From: CBDIHH01 sp965279095
GTDB lineage: Bacteria > Pseudomonadota > Alphaproteobacteria > Caulobacterales > Caulobacteraceae
Length of the DNA stretch: 64,000 nucleotides
NCBI GenBank assembly: GCA_965279095.1
Contig: CBDIHH010000007.1
Span: 1,063,926-1,127,925 of the forward strand
Direction: 5' to 3'
Both the position numbers and the translations under genes were made by a program. The notes under the pieces were generated by a model. That model was not told the DNA's origin and searched no databases. It saw only the letters and a list, made by a program, of their open reading frames with translations. Positions 1-8,596 of this stretch are shown here, piece after piece (the first letter of the stretch is position 1; each line of letters opens with the position of its first letter).

Positions 1-395
1 TCATCGAGCGGTTCGAAGCCGCCCGCCGGGCGGGGGCCGACGAGGTGGTGGTGTGGGGGACGGGCCGGGCGCGGCGCGAGTTCCTCTATGTCGACGACTG
101 CGCCGACGCCCTGGTCCATCTGCTGCGCGTCTACAGCGACACGCGCCCCCTCAATCTGGGCGGGGGCGAGGAGGTGTCGATCGCCGACCTGGCGGCGGCC
201 GTGGCGACCGCCGTCGGCTTTGGCGGCCGACTGAGGTTCGACGCGAGCAGGCCCGAGGGCGCCCCCCGGCGCCTGCTCGACGCCGCCCGTCTGAGGGCCA
301 CCGGCTGGCGTCCCCGCGTGGCCCTGGCCGAGGGGCTGCGCCGCACCTACGCCGCCTATCGCGCGACCCTGTCGCCCCTTGACGAAAGCGCCTGA
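1..395 (+). CDS. fcl: GDP-L-fucose synthase, C-terminal part (cut by window edge)
   Basis: C-terminal part of a short-chain NAD(P)-dependent epimerase/reductase that makes GDP-L-fucose from GDP-4-keto-6-deoxymannose. The reading frame enters at base 3 and ends at the TGA at 393-395. The visible segment VVWGTGRARREFLYVDDCAD, followed by NLGGGEEVSI, a DASRPEG segment and RLRATGWRPRVALAEGL, is the substrate-binding half typical of Fcl/WcaG. The Rossmann half and Tyr-x3-Lys lie outside the window, so a related GDP-sugar epimerase is possible. It opens the glycan locus and shows that GDP-deoxysugars are made nearby. Confidence 0.85.
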   Translation, partial: IERFEAARRAGADEVVVWGTGRARREFLYVDDCADALVHLLRVYSDTRPLNLGGGEEVSIADLAAAVATAVGFGGRLRFDASRPEGAPRRLLDAARLRATGWRPRVALAEGLRRTYAAYRATLSPLDESA

Positions 396-432
396 CGGGC
401 CACCATCCGAGGGCGATTTGCGGAGGTTGCGA

Positions 433-810
433 ATGTTGTTGGGCAAGCGCCGGTGGGCGACGGATGTGGCGGAGGCGGCGGGGCTGGGCGCCGCGACGGG
501 ACCCGGCAAGGCCGTCGTCCGCCTGCTCGTCGTCGGCTCCAAGGTCGCCCAGCGCATGGCCCGCGGCTCGGGGCCTCGCGGTGACCTGGACGACCTTGAC
601 TATGTGCTGATGGCCGCCCGCGCCATGCCCGACAATCCCGCCGCCGTCAGCCGCGCCGAGAAAGACCTGGGCCTCGCCGAGGGCCAGGGCCGCGCCGCCC
701 TGCTGAAGGTCGCCGCCGCCGCGGTGGGGCTCTACCAGGCCAACGGCCGCGACCTCAGCGCCCGCCGTCCCGACCGCATGCGCGAGCCCTGGGCCCCGCC
801 CTCGCGCTGA
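433..810 (+). CDS. Hypothetical protein, 125 aa
   Basis: I do not recognise this protein. The start at 433 is chosen because a GGAGG at 422-426 lies 6 bases before the ATG; a TTG at 379, overlapping the end of the fucose synthase gene, is an alternative that adds 18 residues. The product is basic, Ala- and Arg-rich and probably cytoplasmic, with no signal peptide or membrane segment. The middle part (DLDDLDYVLMAARAMPDNPAA) looks helical. Its position right after the fucose synthase gene suggests co-transcription but gives no function. Confidence 0.5.
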   Translation: MLLGKRRWATDVAEAAGLGAATGPGKAVVRLLVVGSKVAQRMARGSGPRGDLDDLDYVLMAARAMPDNPAAVSRAEKDLGLAEGQGRAALLKVAAAAVGLYQANGRDLSARRPDRMREPWAPPSR

Positions 811-856
811 GGGTCTAGCGCGGGTTGCCTTTAGTCGAAACCAAACCCATCCAATT

Positions 857-950
857 CCCGATCACCCCGGCGAATGCCGGGGCCCAGATCATATGGCTCT
901 ACGTCAGCGCTTTAGGATCTGGATCCCGGCTTTCGCCGGGAGGATCGGGG
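857..950. repeat. Paired palindromic repeat (family A, copy 1)
   Basis: Two hairpin units face each other. The left unit (857-890) has a CCCCGGC/GCCGGGG stem around GAAT followed by CCCAGATC. The right unit (915-950) is its near inverse, GATCTGG then a CCCGGC/GCCGGG stem. The 24-base spacer resembles that of the copy at 41161-41246. It lies between two convergent genes and could also act as a bidirectional transcription barrier. Confidence 0.8.
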
Positions 951-984
951 CGGGGTGAGCGACTCTGTCTGAAGCAAACGCGAT

Positions 985-3264
985 CTAGCGCGGCAGTTCG
1001 ATCCGCTCGCGCACCACCCACAGGGTCCTGAGACGCTGGGGGTCGCGCAGGGGATTGACCCAGTTTTGAATGATCAGGCGGCTCACGTCCGCCGGATCGT
1101 TGACGTGCAGCCAGATCTCCACCGGCACCTGGGACACGGGCACTTCGGTGCGGGTGTGGAACTGGTCGCGGCGCCCGTCGAGGATGCCGATGCCGAAGCT
1201 CTGCTCCACCGGCCCGAATTCGGCGATCACCCACTGCTTGCCCGAATACAGCAGGCCGCGGTCCAGCTCGACCTCCGCCCCGTACGCCCAGGGCGCGTCC
1301 GGCGGCAGGATGCTCAGTTCAAAGGCCTCGAGGGTCGGCTCCAGGCGGCACTCCCCGTGCACGTCGATGGTCACCGGGCTCATGGGGATGGCGCGCAGGT
1401 CGAGGTCGTCGCGGTCGTGGATCGAGGAGGTCAGCACCCCTTCCTCCAGCACCAGCAGGCTCAGCTTGGCCATGCGCTCGCGGCTTTGGGCGGTGAGCAC
1501 TCGGTGAAGCTGCCATCCCAGGCGCTCCCAGTTGCTCAGGGACGGCTTGCCGAAGTTGCGTTCCAGCCGGTCGAACAGGGTCTGCTGGCGCAGGAAGGTC
1601 TGAAACAGGTCCTCCTGCCGCGTGGGGGTCTCCAGATAGTTGGAGGCGCCTTCGGATCCGACCACGTGGCAGGCGCTGGCGCGGTAGGAGAAGGCCGGCT
1701 CGCCATGGGCGGCCAGGGTGGAGATCAGCAGGGTGTCTTCCGCCGTGTGCATGGTCCAGCCGGTAAGGTCGAGATGCTGCAGCAGGGCGGTGGAGGCCAG
1801 GAAGCCGTTGGGCGCGAAGGCCCCCATGATGGCCCAGGCGTCCCCCTGGGCCGGGGCCAGGGTGAAGATGCGGCGGCGCTCCTTGTCCCCGGGCGCGTCG
1901 CCGGGGGTCATCTCCTCCACGTCGAGGAAGCCGCTGTAGGCGAACACCCGGCCGGGAGTGCAGGTGGCCGCCTGCTTCAGCAGGGCGGCGAAATGGTCGG
2001 GCAGCAGGAAGTCGTCGTCGTCGAGCAGGGCGAACAGCTCGGCGTCCACCTCGGCCACCCCCCCGCTCATGGTGGTCGCCCGGTCGCCGCCGGTGATGTC
2101 GACCACCTTGAACCCCTCGATGCGGGTCCAGGCGGCCTCGGTGATCGCCGACAGGTCCATCGGCCGGTAGCGGATGAACACCACCCGGAAGCGACCGGCG
2201 GTCTGGGTCTCCAGCGATCGGATGGCGCGCAGGATGACCTCGACCGGGCGGCCCCCGACACGGACCACCACGTCGATCAGGGGCGAGTCCGCCGGCGGTT
2301 GCGGCTTGCCCCCGCGCTGCTTCCACTCCTCGAAATACTGCACGGCGTTGGCCACCATGACCTCGGCGGCGAACTGCGCCTCGAAGATGGCGCGCGCGGC
2401 GCGGGCCTTGGCCGCGGCGGCGGCGGGGTCGGCGACGATGGCGGCCATGGCGGCGTCGATAGCGTCGAAGATCTCGTAGACGGTGCCGTTGGGGTCGAAA
2501 TAGTAGACGTTGTCGCCGAAGTTCCTGCGCACCCACGGGATGTCCGGGCAGATCGCCACCGCCCCCACCGAGGTGATCTCGAAAATCCGGTTGGAGATGA
2601 CGTCGTCCAGGGCGTGACCCCGCGACAGCACCGCCAGGCCGACCCCGTGGGCGGCGTATTCGCGCTGCACCGAATTGCCGTCGAAGGCGGTCTGGCCGAA
2701 GTATTTCTCGCCCTGCAGATACTCCCAGCTCTCCTTGGGGCCGTAGATCCGCATGTAGTCGCGGCCCACCAGGGCGCGGAACAGGGGCCGGGAGCGGGGG
2801 TCCCAGTTGGTGCCGAAGTAGCAGAGGCTGAGGGCGCCGCGGGCGGCGATGCCCTCGACGTCGCTGACGATCTGCTGCCGCTGGGGGGTGTTGTAGTAGC
2901 GGCCCACGTGCTGCGGCTTGCCGGCGCCCGCGCAGAAGGCGTTGAGGAACTCACGCAGGGTGTCGGCGATGGTCAGGTAGCCGTCGTAGGTCAGCAGGTT
3001 CTGGTAATAGTCCGCCTTCTCCCAGAACCGGGTGCGCGGCTCGTGAATGGCGCCGAAGGTGGGGATGTGGGTGGTCTTGGCCTGGGTCGAGGCCACGGCG
3101 ATGACGAAGTCGAGATCGGCGGCGAGGATCTCGTCCGAGGTGGTCACATGGACGAAGGTGTGGCCCACCCGCGCCGCCGCCTCCTGCAGCGACACGAAGG
3201 CCTGGTTCTCCGCCTTGTCCCGCCAGGGATTGAGAAAGCCGATACGGTATCCGGTCTGAGTCAT
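985..3264 (-). CDS. Bifunctional glycosyltransferase (CgeB/GT1-like plus GT2-like domains)
   Basis: A 759-aa protein with no signal peptide or membrane segment, probably acting on lipid-linked or protein-linked glycans at the cytoplasmic face. Residues about 1-310 resemble the CgeB/GT-B family (IYGPKESWEYLQ, then NRIFEITSVGAVAICPD, the usual C-terminal donor-binding part). Residues about 328-560 resemble a GT-A family 2 domain with an acidic metal-binding motif, LLDDDDFLLPDHF, Asp at 415-418. The last 200 residues are unassigned. The start MTQTGYRIGF is chosen because homology to the fold begins there; 41 codons of open frame upstream look non-coding. The gene diverges from the glycan operon across a promoter region with three tandem repeats. 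Confidence 0.8.
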   Translation of the reverse strand: MTQTGYRIGFLNPWRDKAENQAFVSLQEAAARVGHTFVHVTTSDEILAADLDFVIAVASTQAKTTHIPTFGAIHEPRTRFWEKADYYQNLLTYDGYLTIADTLREFLNAFCAGAGKPQHVGRYYNTPQRQQIVSDVEGIAARGALSLCYFGTNWDPRSRPLFRALVGRDYMRIYGPKESWEYLQGEKYFGQTAFDGNSVQREYAAHGVGLAVLSRGHALDDVISNRIFEITSVGAVAICPDIPWVRRNFGDNVYYFDPNGTVYEIFDAIDAAMAAIVADPAAAAAKARAARAIFEAQFAAEVMVANAVQYFEEWKQRGGKPQPPADSPLIDVVVRVGGRPVEVILRAIRSLETQTAGRFRVVFIRYRPMDLSAITEAAWTRIEGFKVVDITGGDRATTMSGGVAEVDAELFALLDDDDFLLPDHFAALLKQAATCTPGRVFAYSGFLDVEEMTPGDAPGDKERRRIFTLAPAQGDAWAIMGAFAPNGFLASTALLQHLDLTGWTMHTAEDTLLISTLAAHGEPAFSYRASACHVVGSEGASNYLETPTRQEDLFQTFLRQQTLFDRLERNFGKPSLSNWERLGWQLHRVLTAQSRERMAKLSLLVLEEGVLTSSIHDRDDLDLRAIPMSPVTIDVHGECRLEPTLEAFELSILPPDAPWAYGAEVELDRGLLYSGKQWVIAEFGPVEQSFGIGILDGRRDQFHTRTEVPVSQVPVEIWLHVNDPADVSRLIIQNWVNPLRDPQRLRTLWVVRERIELPR

Positions 3265-3453
3265 CGGGCGCCTGGCAAAGGGGAAGGCGCGCCGCGGTCG
3301 CGAAGTCCGGGGCGCCGGACCCGATACCGCGCTCGGCGTCCAATTCCAAGCATGGGGCAATTCCAAGCACGGGCCAATTCCAACCACCGGCCGGGCCGTC
3401 TATAAGCGGCGCGCCGCGCAGGCCCGCCCCGCCAGCGCCCGATCGAGGACCCG
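3265..3453. promoter_or_regulatory. Divergent promoter region with three tandem 17-bp repeats
   Basis: Spacer between the leftward glycosyltransferase gene and the rightward glycan operon. It holds three consecutive 17-base direct repeats at 3341-3357, 3358-3374 and 3375-3391, each beginning CAATTCCAA. A TATAAG at 3401-3406 could be a -10 element for the operon. The repeats could be an iterated operator for a regulator serving both directions; no regulator gene lies next to them. Confidence 0.55.
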
Positions 3454-4464
3454 ATGGCGCAGACCAGCAAGGAAGCCCCCCGGGGGCTGTTCGGCCTCGG
3501 CGGGCGCAAGGCCCCCGGCCCCGCCGACGTCCCCTCCGCCCGCGGGCCGGGAGCGGTGGTCGCCGATCCGTCCGACGCCCTGGCCCAGCGGGTGATGCGC
3601 CTGAACCAGAAGGCCCTGGCCGGCGCGGCCGGCCGCCCCGCCCTGGTCCCGGCCGCGCCGGACCTGTGCGTCGCCGGCGTCGCCAATCGCGCGCCCCATT
3701 ACGCCGACGCCTTCAGCCCCTGGTTCGCCTATTGGTCGCAACGTCTGCACTGCAGCGTGCGGCCGCACCGCAAGCTGTGGGAGTTCGTGGCCATCCTGCA
3801 GGCCCTTTATGAGGCCGGGGCCCTGGCCTCCGGCGCCCGCGCCCTGGGTCTGGGCTGCGCCGACGAGCCCCTGCCCAGCTACCTCGCCTCCCTGGGCATG
3901 GATGTGGTCGCCACCGACCTGCCCGGTTCGGCGGAGCTGGAGCGGATGCTGCACCCCGACATCATCGACCAGGCCGCCTTCGACCGGCACGTGGAGGTCT
4001 CCAACCTCGACGCCCGGCGCCTCGACGACGCCACCCTGCGCGGCTTCGACATCTGCTGGTCGGCCAACCTCGTGAACCTGATGCAGAGCGAGATCGACGC
4101 CGCCGATGTGATCATCCACGCCATGGACACCCTGAGGCCCGGCGGCCTGGCCGTGCACACCGCCGACTTCGCCTTCGCCGACGACAGGCCCATGCCCCAC
4201 GCCGGGGCCCTGACCCTGCCGCGCCCGTTCTTCGAGCGGCTGGCCGACGGCCTCAACGGGCGCGGCCACCAGGTCCAGGCCCTCAGCTTCGACCTGGGCG
4301 ACCACCCCCTGGACGCCTATGTCGACCTGCCGCCGTTCACGGTGGACGGATCTGAGGCCTATGCCGGCCAATGGGCCGAGGGCATGGGCGCGCCGCACCT
4401 CAAGGTGCTCAACGGCGACGTCCTGACCACCAGCTTCCTGCTCGTGGTGCGGGCGCGCGCCTGA
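3454..4464 (+). CDS. Class I SAM-dependent methyltransferase
   Basis: A 336-aa protein with a Rossmann-type methyltransferase core. The glycine-rich SAM loop reads LGLGCADEPLPSYLASLG and is followed by the acidic strand end VVATDLP; a later LRPGGLAVHTADFAF is the usual strand 5 region. The first 60 residues are Pro/Ala-rich and probably flexible. It is the first gene of the rightward glycan run, and homologues in such loci methylate sugars or glycan ends; the acceptor is unknown. The gap to the next gene is 88 bases. Confidence 0.8.
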   Translation: MAQTSKEAPRGLFGLGGRKAPGPADVPSARGPGAVVADPSDALAQRVMRLNQKALAGAAGRPALVPAAPDLCVAGVANRAPHYADAFSPWFAYWSQRLHCSVRPHRKLWEFVAILQALYEAGALASGARALGLGCADEPLPSYLASLGMDVVATDLPGSAELERMLHPDIIDQAAFDRHVEVSNLDARRLDDATLRGFDICWSANLVNLMQSEIDAADVIIHAMDTLRPGGLAVHTADFAFADDRPMPHAGALTLPRPFFERLADGLNGRGHQVQALSFDLGDHPLDAYVDLPPFTVDGSEAYAGQWAEGMGAPHLKVLNGDVLTTSFLLVVRARA

Positions 4465-4552
4465 TCTTCCGCCGCCTGCGGTCCGCCGCCGCTTTGCCAA
4501 AGCCCGGCGCGGCCGTTATGAAGACGGCCAAATCGGGGATGTGGCGTAGCTC

Positions 4553-5527
4553 ATGGATGTTCGCGGCAAGCGGCTGGTCGTCATCGGCGGGGCCGGACTG
4601 ATCGGCTCGCATACGGTCGACCTTCTGACGCGTGAAGACGTCAAGGAGATCGTCGTCTACGACAACTTCGTCCGCGGCGTGCCGGCCAACCTCGCCCAAG
4701 CCCTCAAGGACCCCCGGGTCAGCGTGTTCGAGGCCGGCGGCGACATCCGCCAGACCGACGTCCTGGCCGCCGCCCTGAAAGGCGCGGACGGCGCCTTCCT
4801 GTTCGCCGCCCTGTGGCTTCTGCAGTGCCACGACTTCCCGCGTTCGGCCTTCGAGACCAATGTCGCCGGAACCTTCAATGTCATGGAGGCCTGCGTCGCC
4901 CAGGGGGTCGGGCGGCTGATCTATTCCTCGTCCGCCTCGGTCTATGGCGATGCCGTGGAGGAGCCGATGACCGAGGACCATCCCTTCCACAACAAGAACT
5001 TCTACGGCGCCACCAAGATCGCCTGCGAGGCCATGCTGCGCGCCTATCACCACCGCTACGGGCTCAACTACGCCGGCCTGCGCTACATGAACGTCTATGG
5101 CCCCCGCCAGGACTACCGGGGCGCCTATATCGCCGTGATCATGAAGATGCTCGACGCCATCGACCGCGGCGAGGGTCCCACCATCCTCGGCGACGGCTCC
5201 GAGGCCTTCGACTTCGTCGCCGTCGAGGACTGCGCCCGCGCCAACCTGTGCGCTATGCGCGCCGACGTGGTCGACGAGTTCTACAACGTCGGCACCGGCG
5301 TGCGCACCTCGCTCAAGGAGCTGGCCGAACGGATCGTACGCCTCACCGGCAGCAACCAGGAAATCCGCTACGCCCCGCGCAGCCAGGCCACCCTGGTGCG
5401 CAACCGGATCGGCTCGCCGGTCAAGGCCCGCCGGCAGATCGGCTTCGACGCCGAGATCGACCTGGACGACGGCCTGCGCCGGCTGATCGCCTGGCGCGCG
5501 GCCGACAAGGCCGCCGTTCAGCGATGA
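4553..5527 (+). CDS. NAD-dependent nucleotide-sugar epimerase/dehydratase
   Basis: A 324-aa extended short-chain dehydrogenase of the UDP-glucose 4-epimerase/dTDP-glucose dehydratase type. Visible elements are the NAD-binding IGGAGLIGSHTVDLL (residues 11-25), the Ser cluster SSSASVYGD (125-133) and the catalytic Tyr151-Lys155 in YGATK. RYMNVYGPRQDYRGAY and the C-terminal NVGTGVRTSLKEL are the sugar-binding half. It probably makes or epimerises a nucleotide-activated sugar for this locus; the exact substrate cannot be read. Its TGA stop overlaps the ATG of a 13-codon reading frame that leads to the next gene. Confidence 0.85.
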   Translation: MDVRGKRLVVIGGAGLIGSHTVDLLTREDVKEIVVYDNFVRGVPANLAQALKDPRVSVFEAGGDIRQTDVLAAALKGADGAFLFAALWLLQCHDFPRSAFETNVAGTFNVMEACVAQGVGRLIYSSSASVYGDAVEEPMTEDHPFHNKNFYGATKIACEAMLRAYHHRYGLNYAGLRYMNVYGPRQDYRGAYIAVIMKMLDAIDRGEGPTILGDGSEAFDFVAVEDCARANLCAMRADVVDEFYNVGTGVRTSLKELAERIVRLTGSNQEIRYAPRSQATLVRNRIGSPVKARRQIGFDAEIDLDDGLRRLIAWRAADKAAVQR

Positions 5528-5565
5528 GCACTGACTACGCGCCGGCGGGGCGTCCTGCACCATGA
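5524..5565 (+). CDS. Possible 13-codon coupling leader
   Basis: A 13-residue frame, MSTDYAPAGRPAP, whose ATG overlaps the stop of the epimerase gene (ATGA, 5524-5527) and whose stop overlaps the ATG of the next large gene (ATGA, 5562-5565). This double overlap would let ribosomes pass from one gene to the next by two reinitiation steps. It may be chance; the peptide itself probably has no function. Confidence 0.3.
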   Translation: MSTDYAPAGRPAP

Positions 5566-7829
5566 AGACGCTCGCCGCGGGCCTGATGTCCCTGTTCGGC
5601 GGCAAAGGCCCGGCGCGCCGCGCCCGTGTCAGCCCCGAGGGGGCAATCGAGACAGTCCTTTTCCGCGAGGGATGGACGCCCCTGGCGGCGCGCCACGGCG
5701 CCACCCTTCGCGTGCTCCTGGTCTCGGACCGCGCGCCCTTGGCGCCGTTCCTGTCGGGCGCGAGTCGACCTGCCCTCCTGAAGGCTTTCCAGCGAGGAGA
5801 GCTGACCCGCCTCCAGGTCCGTAAGCTTCGTCCTGCCGGAGGCGGCCGGGCGATCGATGCCCCCGCGCTGCTGTCCTGGCTGGCGGCGCATCCTGCCAAG
5901 GCGGAGGAGCTGATCTACCGCTTCCCCCAGCCCGCAGACCGCGAAGCCCCGCCCGCTGGCGACCTGTCGGCGCGACTGAGCCTTCACGGCGACCCCTGGT
6001 TCGCGACCTTCTCCCGGGCGTCGAACCGCCCGGCGGCTGACGGCCGCAGGAGGCCGGAGGCCTCGCAGCCCTGCGACGCCCTCGCTGACGACGCAGAAGC
6101 CGTGGCCGCGCCGGGCTTGGGTGCGGCCGAGATTCGACTGTTCAAGGCCATCGCCCGGCGGCTCGCCAAGCCCGGCTGGACGCCGCTTTTCGTCCGCCGC
6201 GGCGACGCCCTGATCCTCCTGCTCGCCCATCGGGACGCCCCGCAGGTCCGCCTGCTCAGCGGCGGCGACCCTAGTGACCTGCTGCGGCAGGCCGCCCGCG
6301 GTGCGCTTCGCACCCTGCTGGTGTTGCGGCTCCACCCTGACGGTCGCCTTGATGCGCCGGTCGATCGCTCCAAGGGGCTGTCGCTGGCCCGCCGCCATCC
6401 GGGCGCGGTCGACGAACTGGCCGTGGAGCTGGGGCCGCGCCAGATCCCCGACCTAGACCGCGAAGGGCCGTTCAACGCCGTCTATTTCGACTATCTGGAG
6501 TCCATCGCGCGGTGGCCGGCGCTGATCGACTTCTTTCACGCCGGTTACGCCGAGGTCCGTCACCAGATGTCGCCCCAGGTCCCGGCGTTCAAGCCGCCGT
6601 TCAAGGAGCCCGCGACCCTGCCGGCCTATGCGCGGGCCCGGCCCGGGCGGCGGTCGGTGGTCTTCCTGCACAACGCCTACTACCACTTCAACATTCTCGC
6701 AGAGGCCCTCCGCCGGCGCGGGTGGGAGGCGTTGACGGTGTCGCTGGAGTCGCCCGCCAGCCCCCAGCGGCAGTTCATGCAGGGCGAGGACCTCAACCTG
6801 TTCGACCCGGACCCGGCGGTGATGGACGACAGGGTCCGGGCCTTCTTCCGCACCGCTGGCGAGCGCTTTGGCGTCCTGCATTTCACCGGCCAGGGCATGG
6901 CCACCTTCTTCCAGGCGAACATCGAGGCTTCGGCGGAGCCGGTGGCCATCCCCTGGGACATGATGGAGTTGCGTCGGCAGGGCGTACTGATCGGATTCAC
7001 GCCTAGCGGCTGCCTGGACGGACCGCGGCAGTCGTCGATCCGCGCGCTGTCCGGCGGGGTCTGCGGCCGCTGCGTGTGGGAACTGCGCCCGGACGTGTGC
7101 AGCGACGCCAAGAACGGCGCCTGGGCGCGCAAGCTGGAGTCGATCTGCGACTGGGTCAGCGTCGACGGCGACTGGGCGGCCGACGAGCGCACCGGCGATC
7201 GGGCCGTGCGCGCGCCCGTGATCACCGCCCTCGACTCGCAGCTCTGGCGGCCTGACATCGAGCCGCCCGAGGACCTGCGCGTGTCGCGGGCGCCGGGCGA
7301 GATTCTCATCTACCATGCGGTCGGCAACTACGAGACCCGCCGGGCGAATGGGCGCGACATCAAGGGCACCGGGGCGGTCATGGCCGCCATCGACCGCCTC
7401 AAGGTCGAGGGCTTTCCCGTGCGCCTGATCTTCGCCACCGACATCCCCAGCGACCGGGTTCGCTTCCTCCAGGTCCAGGCCGACATCGTCGTGGATCAGC
7501 TCAACTACGGCCGGCACGGCGCCAACGCCCGGGAGGCCTTCATGCTCGGCAAGCCGGTGGTCACCCGGCGGGAGCCTCGCCAGGGGGCACCGTTGTCGCC
7601 CTTGCGCTACATGGAGGAATCCCCCGCCGTCGACGCGGACGAGGCCAGCGTCTACGACGTCCTGCGCCGGCTCATCCAGCAGCCGGAGCGCTGGGCGGCC
7701 CTGGGCGCGGCCGGGCGCGCCTTCGCGTTGAAATGGCACGACGCGGACGCCTGCGCCGAGCGCTTTGAGCGGATCATCGACCGGGTGGCCCAGGGGCTGC
7801 CCGCCGAAGCCGAGGAGATTTTCGCCTGA
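5562..7829 (+). CDS. Large glycosyltransferase-like protein with duplicated N-terminal domain
   Basis: A 755-aa protein. Residues about 36-117 and 203-286 are clearly related to each other: both begin GWTPL, share an R-G/L-L-R-AP-LSG pattern, then DAP, an HP pair and a closing EL, which points to an internal duplication. Residues about 330-740 resemble a GT-B glycosyltransferase; the last part (GRHGANAREAFMLGKPVVTRREP, then SVYDVLRRLIQQPERWAALGAAGRAFALKWHD) matches the group 1 donor-site region. A cysteine-containing segment, SGGVCGRCVWELRPDVCSD, lies at about residue 495. The donor and acceptor are unknown. The gene follows the epimerase through a coupling leader and overlaps the next gene by one base (TGATG). 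Confidence 0.7.
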   Translation: MKTLAAGLMSLFGGKGPARRARVSPEGAIETVLFREGWTPLAARHGATLRVLLVSDRAPLAPFLSGASRPALLKAFQRGELTRLQVRKLRPAGGGRAIDAPALLSWLAAHPAKAEELIYRFPQPADREAPPAGDLSARLSLHGDPWFATFSRASNRPAADGRRRPEASQPCDALADDAEAVAAPGLGAAEIRLFKAIARRLAKPGWTPLFVRRGDALILLLAHRDAPQVRLLSGGDPSDLLRQAARGALRTLLVLRLHPDGRLDAPVDRSKGLSLARRHPGAVDELAVELGPRQIPDLDREGPFNAVYFDYLESIARWPALIDFFHAGYAEVRHQMSPQVPAFKPPFKEPATLPAYARARPGRRSVVFLHNAYYHFNILAEALRRRGWEALTVSLESPASPQRQFMQGEDLNLFDPDPAVMDDRVRAFFRTAGERFGVLHFTGQGMATFFQANIEASAEPVAIPWDMMELRRQGVLIGFTPSGCLDGPRQSSIRALSGGVCGRCVWELRPDVCSDAKNGAWARKLESICDWVSVDGDWAADERTGDRAVRAPVITALDSQLWRPDIEPPEDLRVSRAPGEILIYHAVGNYETRRANGRDIKGTGAVMAAIDRLKVEGFPVRLIFATDIPSDRVRFLQVQADIVVDQLNYGRHGANAREAFMLGKPVVTRREPRQGAPLSPLRYMEESPAVDADEASVYDVLRRLIQQPERWAALGAAGRAFALKWHDADACAERFERIIDRVAQGLPAEAEEIFA

Positions 7830-8596
7830 TGTCGCCGCGCAAGGCTATGATCCCCGAACTGCTGCTGCAAAGCGGCCTGTCGCAGCAGATCTTCCAGCTC
7901 GGCCGTTTCGCCGAATGGTCGGGCGCCGGGGAGTCCGCTCTGCACCGGCTGGACGAGCTGCTCGCCGATCCCTTCCTGTTGCCGACCATGGAGGCGGCGG
8001 TCGCCGATGTGGACGGCTGGGCGACGCGGACCTTCGAAAGCGTCTTCGACTTCCGCCTGTTCCGCATTCTGCTGTTCGCCGCCCTGCGCGAGGCCCAGCC
8101 CGCCCTGGTGGTGGAGACCGGCGTCCTGCACGGCATGACGACCCTGTTCCTGCTGCGGGCCCTGGAGCTGAACGGACGCGGACGGCTGATTTCCATCGAC
8201 CTGCCGTCCTACGCCAACACCGGACCCTCCAACCGCGACGGCTATGTCTCCACCCTGCCTGCGGGCAAGCAGCCGGGCTGGATGGCGCCCGCCGCCCGCT
8301 TCCCGCAGTGGGACCTTCGCCTGGGCGCCAGCCGCGAGGTCCTGGCCACCCTGTCCGACGTGGAGGGCCTGGGCCTGTTCTGCCATGACAGCGAGCACAC
8401 CACCCAGACGATGGCGTTCGAGTTCAACTGGGCGTGGCCGCGCCTGGCCGACGGCGGCCTGCTGGTGTGCGACAACATCGAGGCCTCCACCGCCTTCGCC
8501 GACTTCGCCCGGCGGGTGGGGCGCACGCCGATCTACTTCCCAGCGCCCGACCGCACCTTCATCGCGGCGCCGCGGTTCGCCATGATCCGCAAATGA
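7829..8596 (+). CDS. Class I SAM methyltransferase, cephalosporin-hydroxylase/MTase_24-like
   Basis: A 255-aa protein. ALVVETGVLHGMTTLFLLRAL is the SAM-binding loop, GRLISIDLP the following acidic strand, and GLFCHDSEHTTQTMAFEF the motif seen in the methyltransferase-24 / cephalosporin hydroxylase-like family common in O-antigen and rhamnolipid loci. It probably O- or N-methylates a sugar or lipid-linked intermediate in the cytoplasm. The start overlaps the stop of the preceding gene (TGATG) and its own stop overlaps the next start (ATGA), so translation is coupled. Confidence 0.75.
   Translation: MSPRKAMIPELLLQSGLSQQIFQLGRFAEWSGAGESALHRLDELLADPFLLPTMEAAVADVDGWATRTFESVFDFRLFRILLFAALREAQPALVVETGVLHGMTTLFLLRALELNGRGRLISIDLPSYANTGPSNRDGYVSTLPAGKQPGWMAPAARFPQWDLRLGASREVLATLSDVEGLGLFCHDSEHTTQTMAFEFNWAWPRLADGGLLVCDNIEASTAFADFARRVGRTPIYFPAPDRTFIAAPRFAMIRK

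Noticed and set aside
3341..3391. A sigma-54 promoter in the tandem repeats
   Set aside because: I looked for GG-N10-GC elements on both strands. One spacing fits only with poor flanking bases, so there is not enough support.
1066..3405. Very long open frame on the plus strand opposite the glycosyltransferase gene
   Set aside because: It is the antisense shadow of a gene with clear glycosyltransferase motifs. Its product is low-complexity (Gly, Val, His and Arg rich), which is typical of GC-rich shadows.
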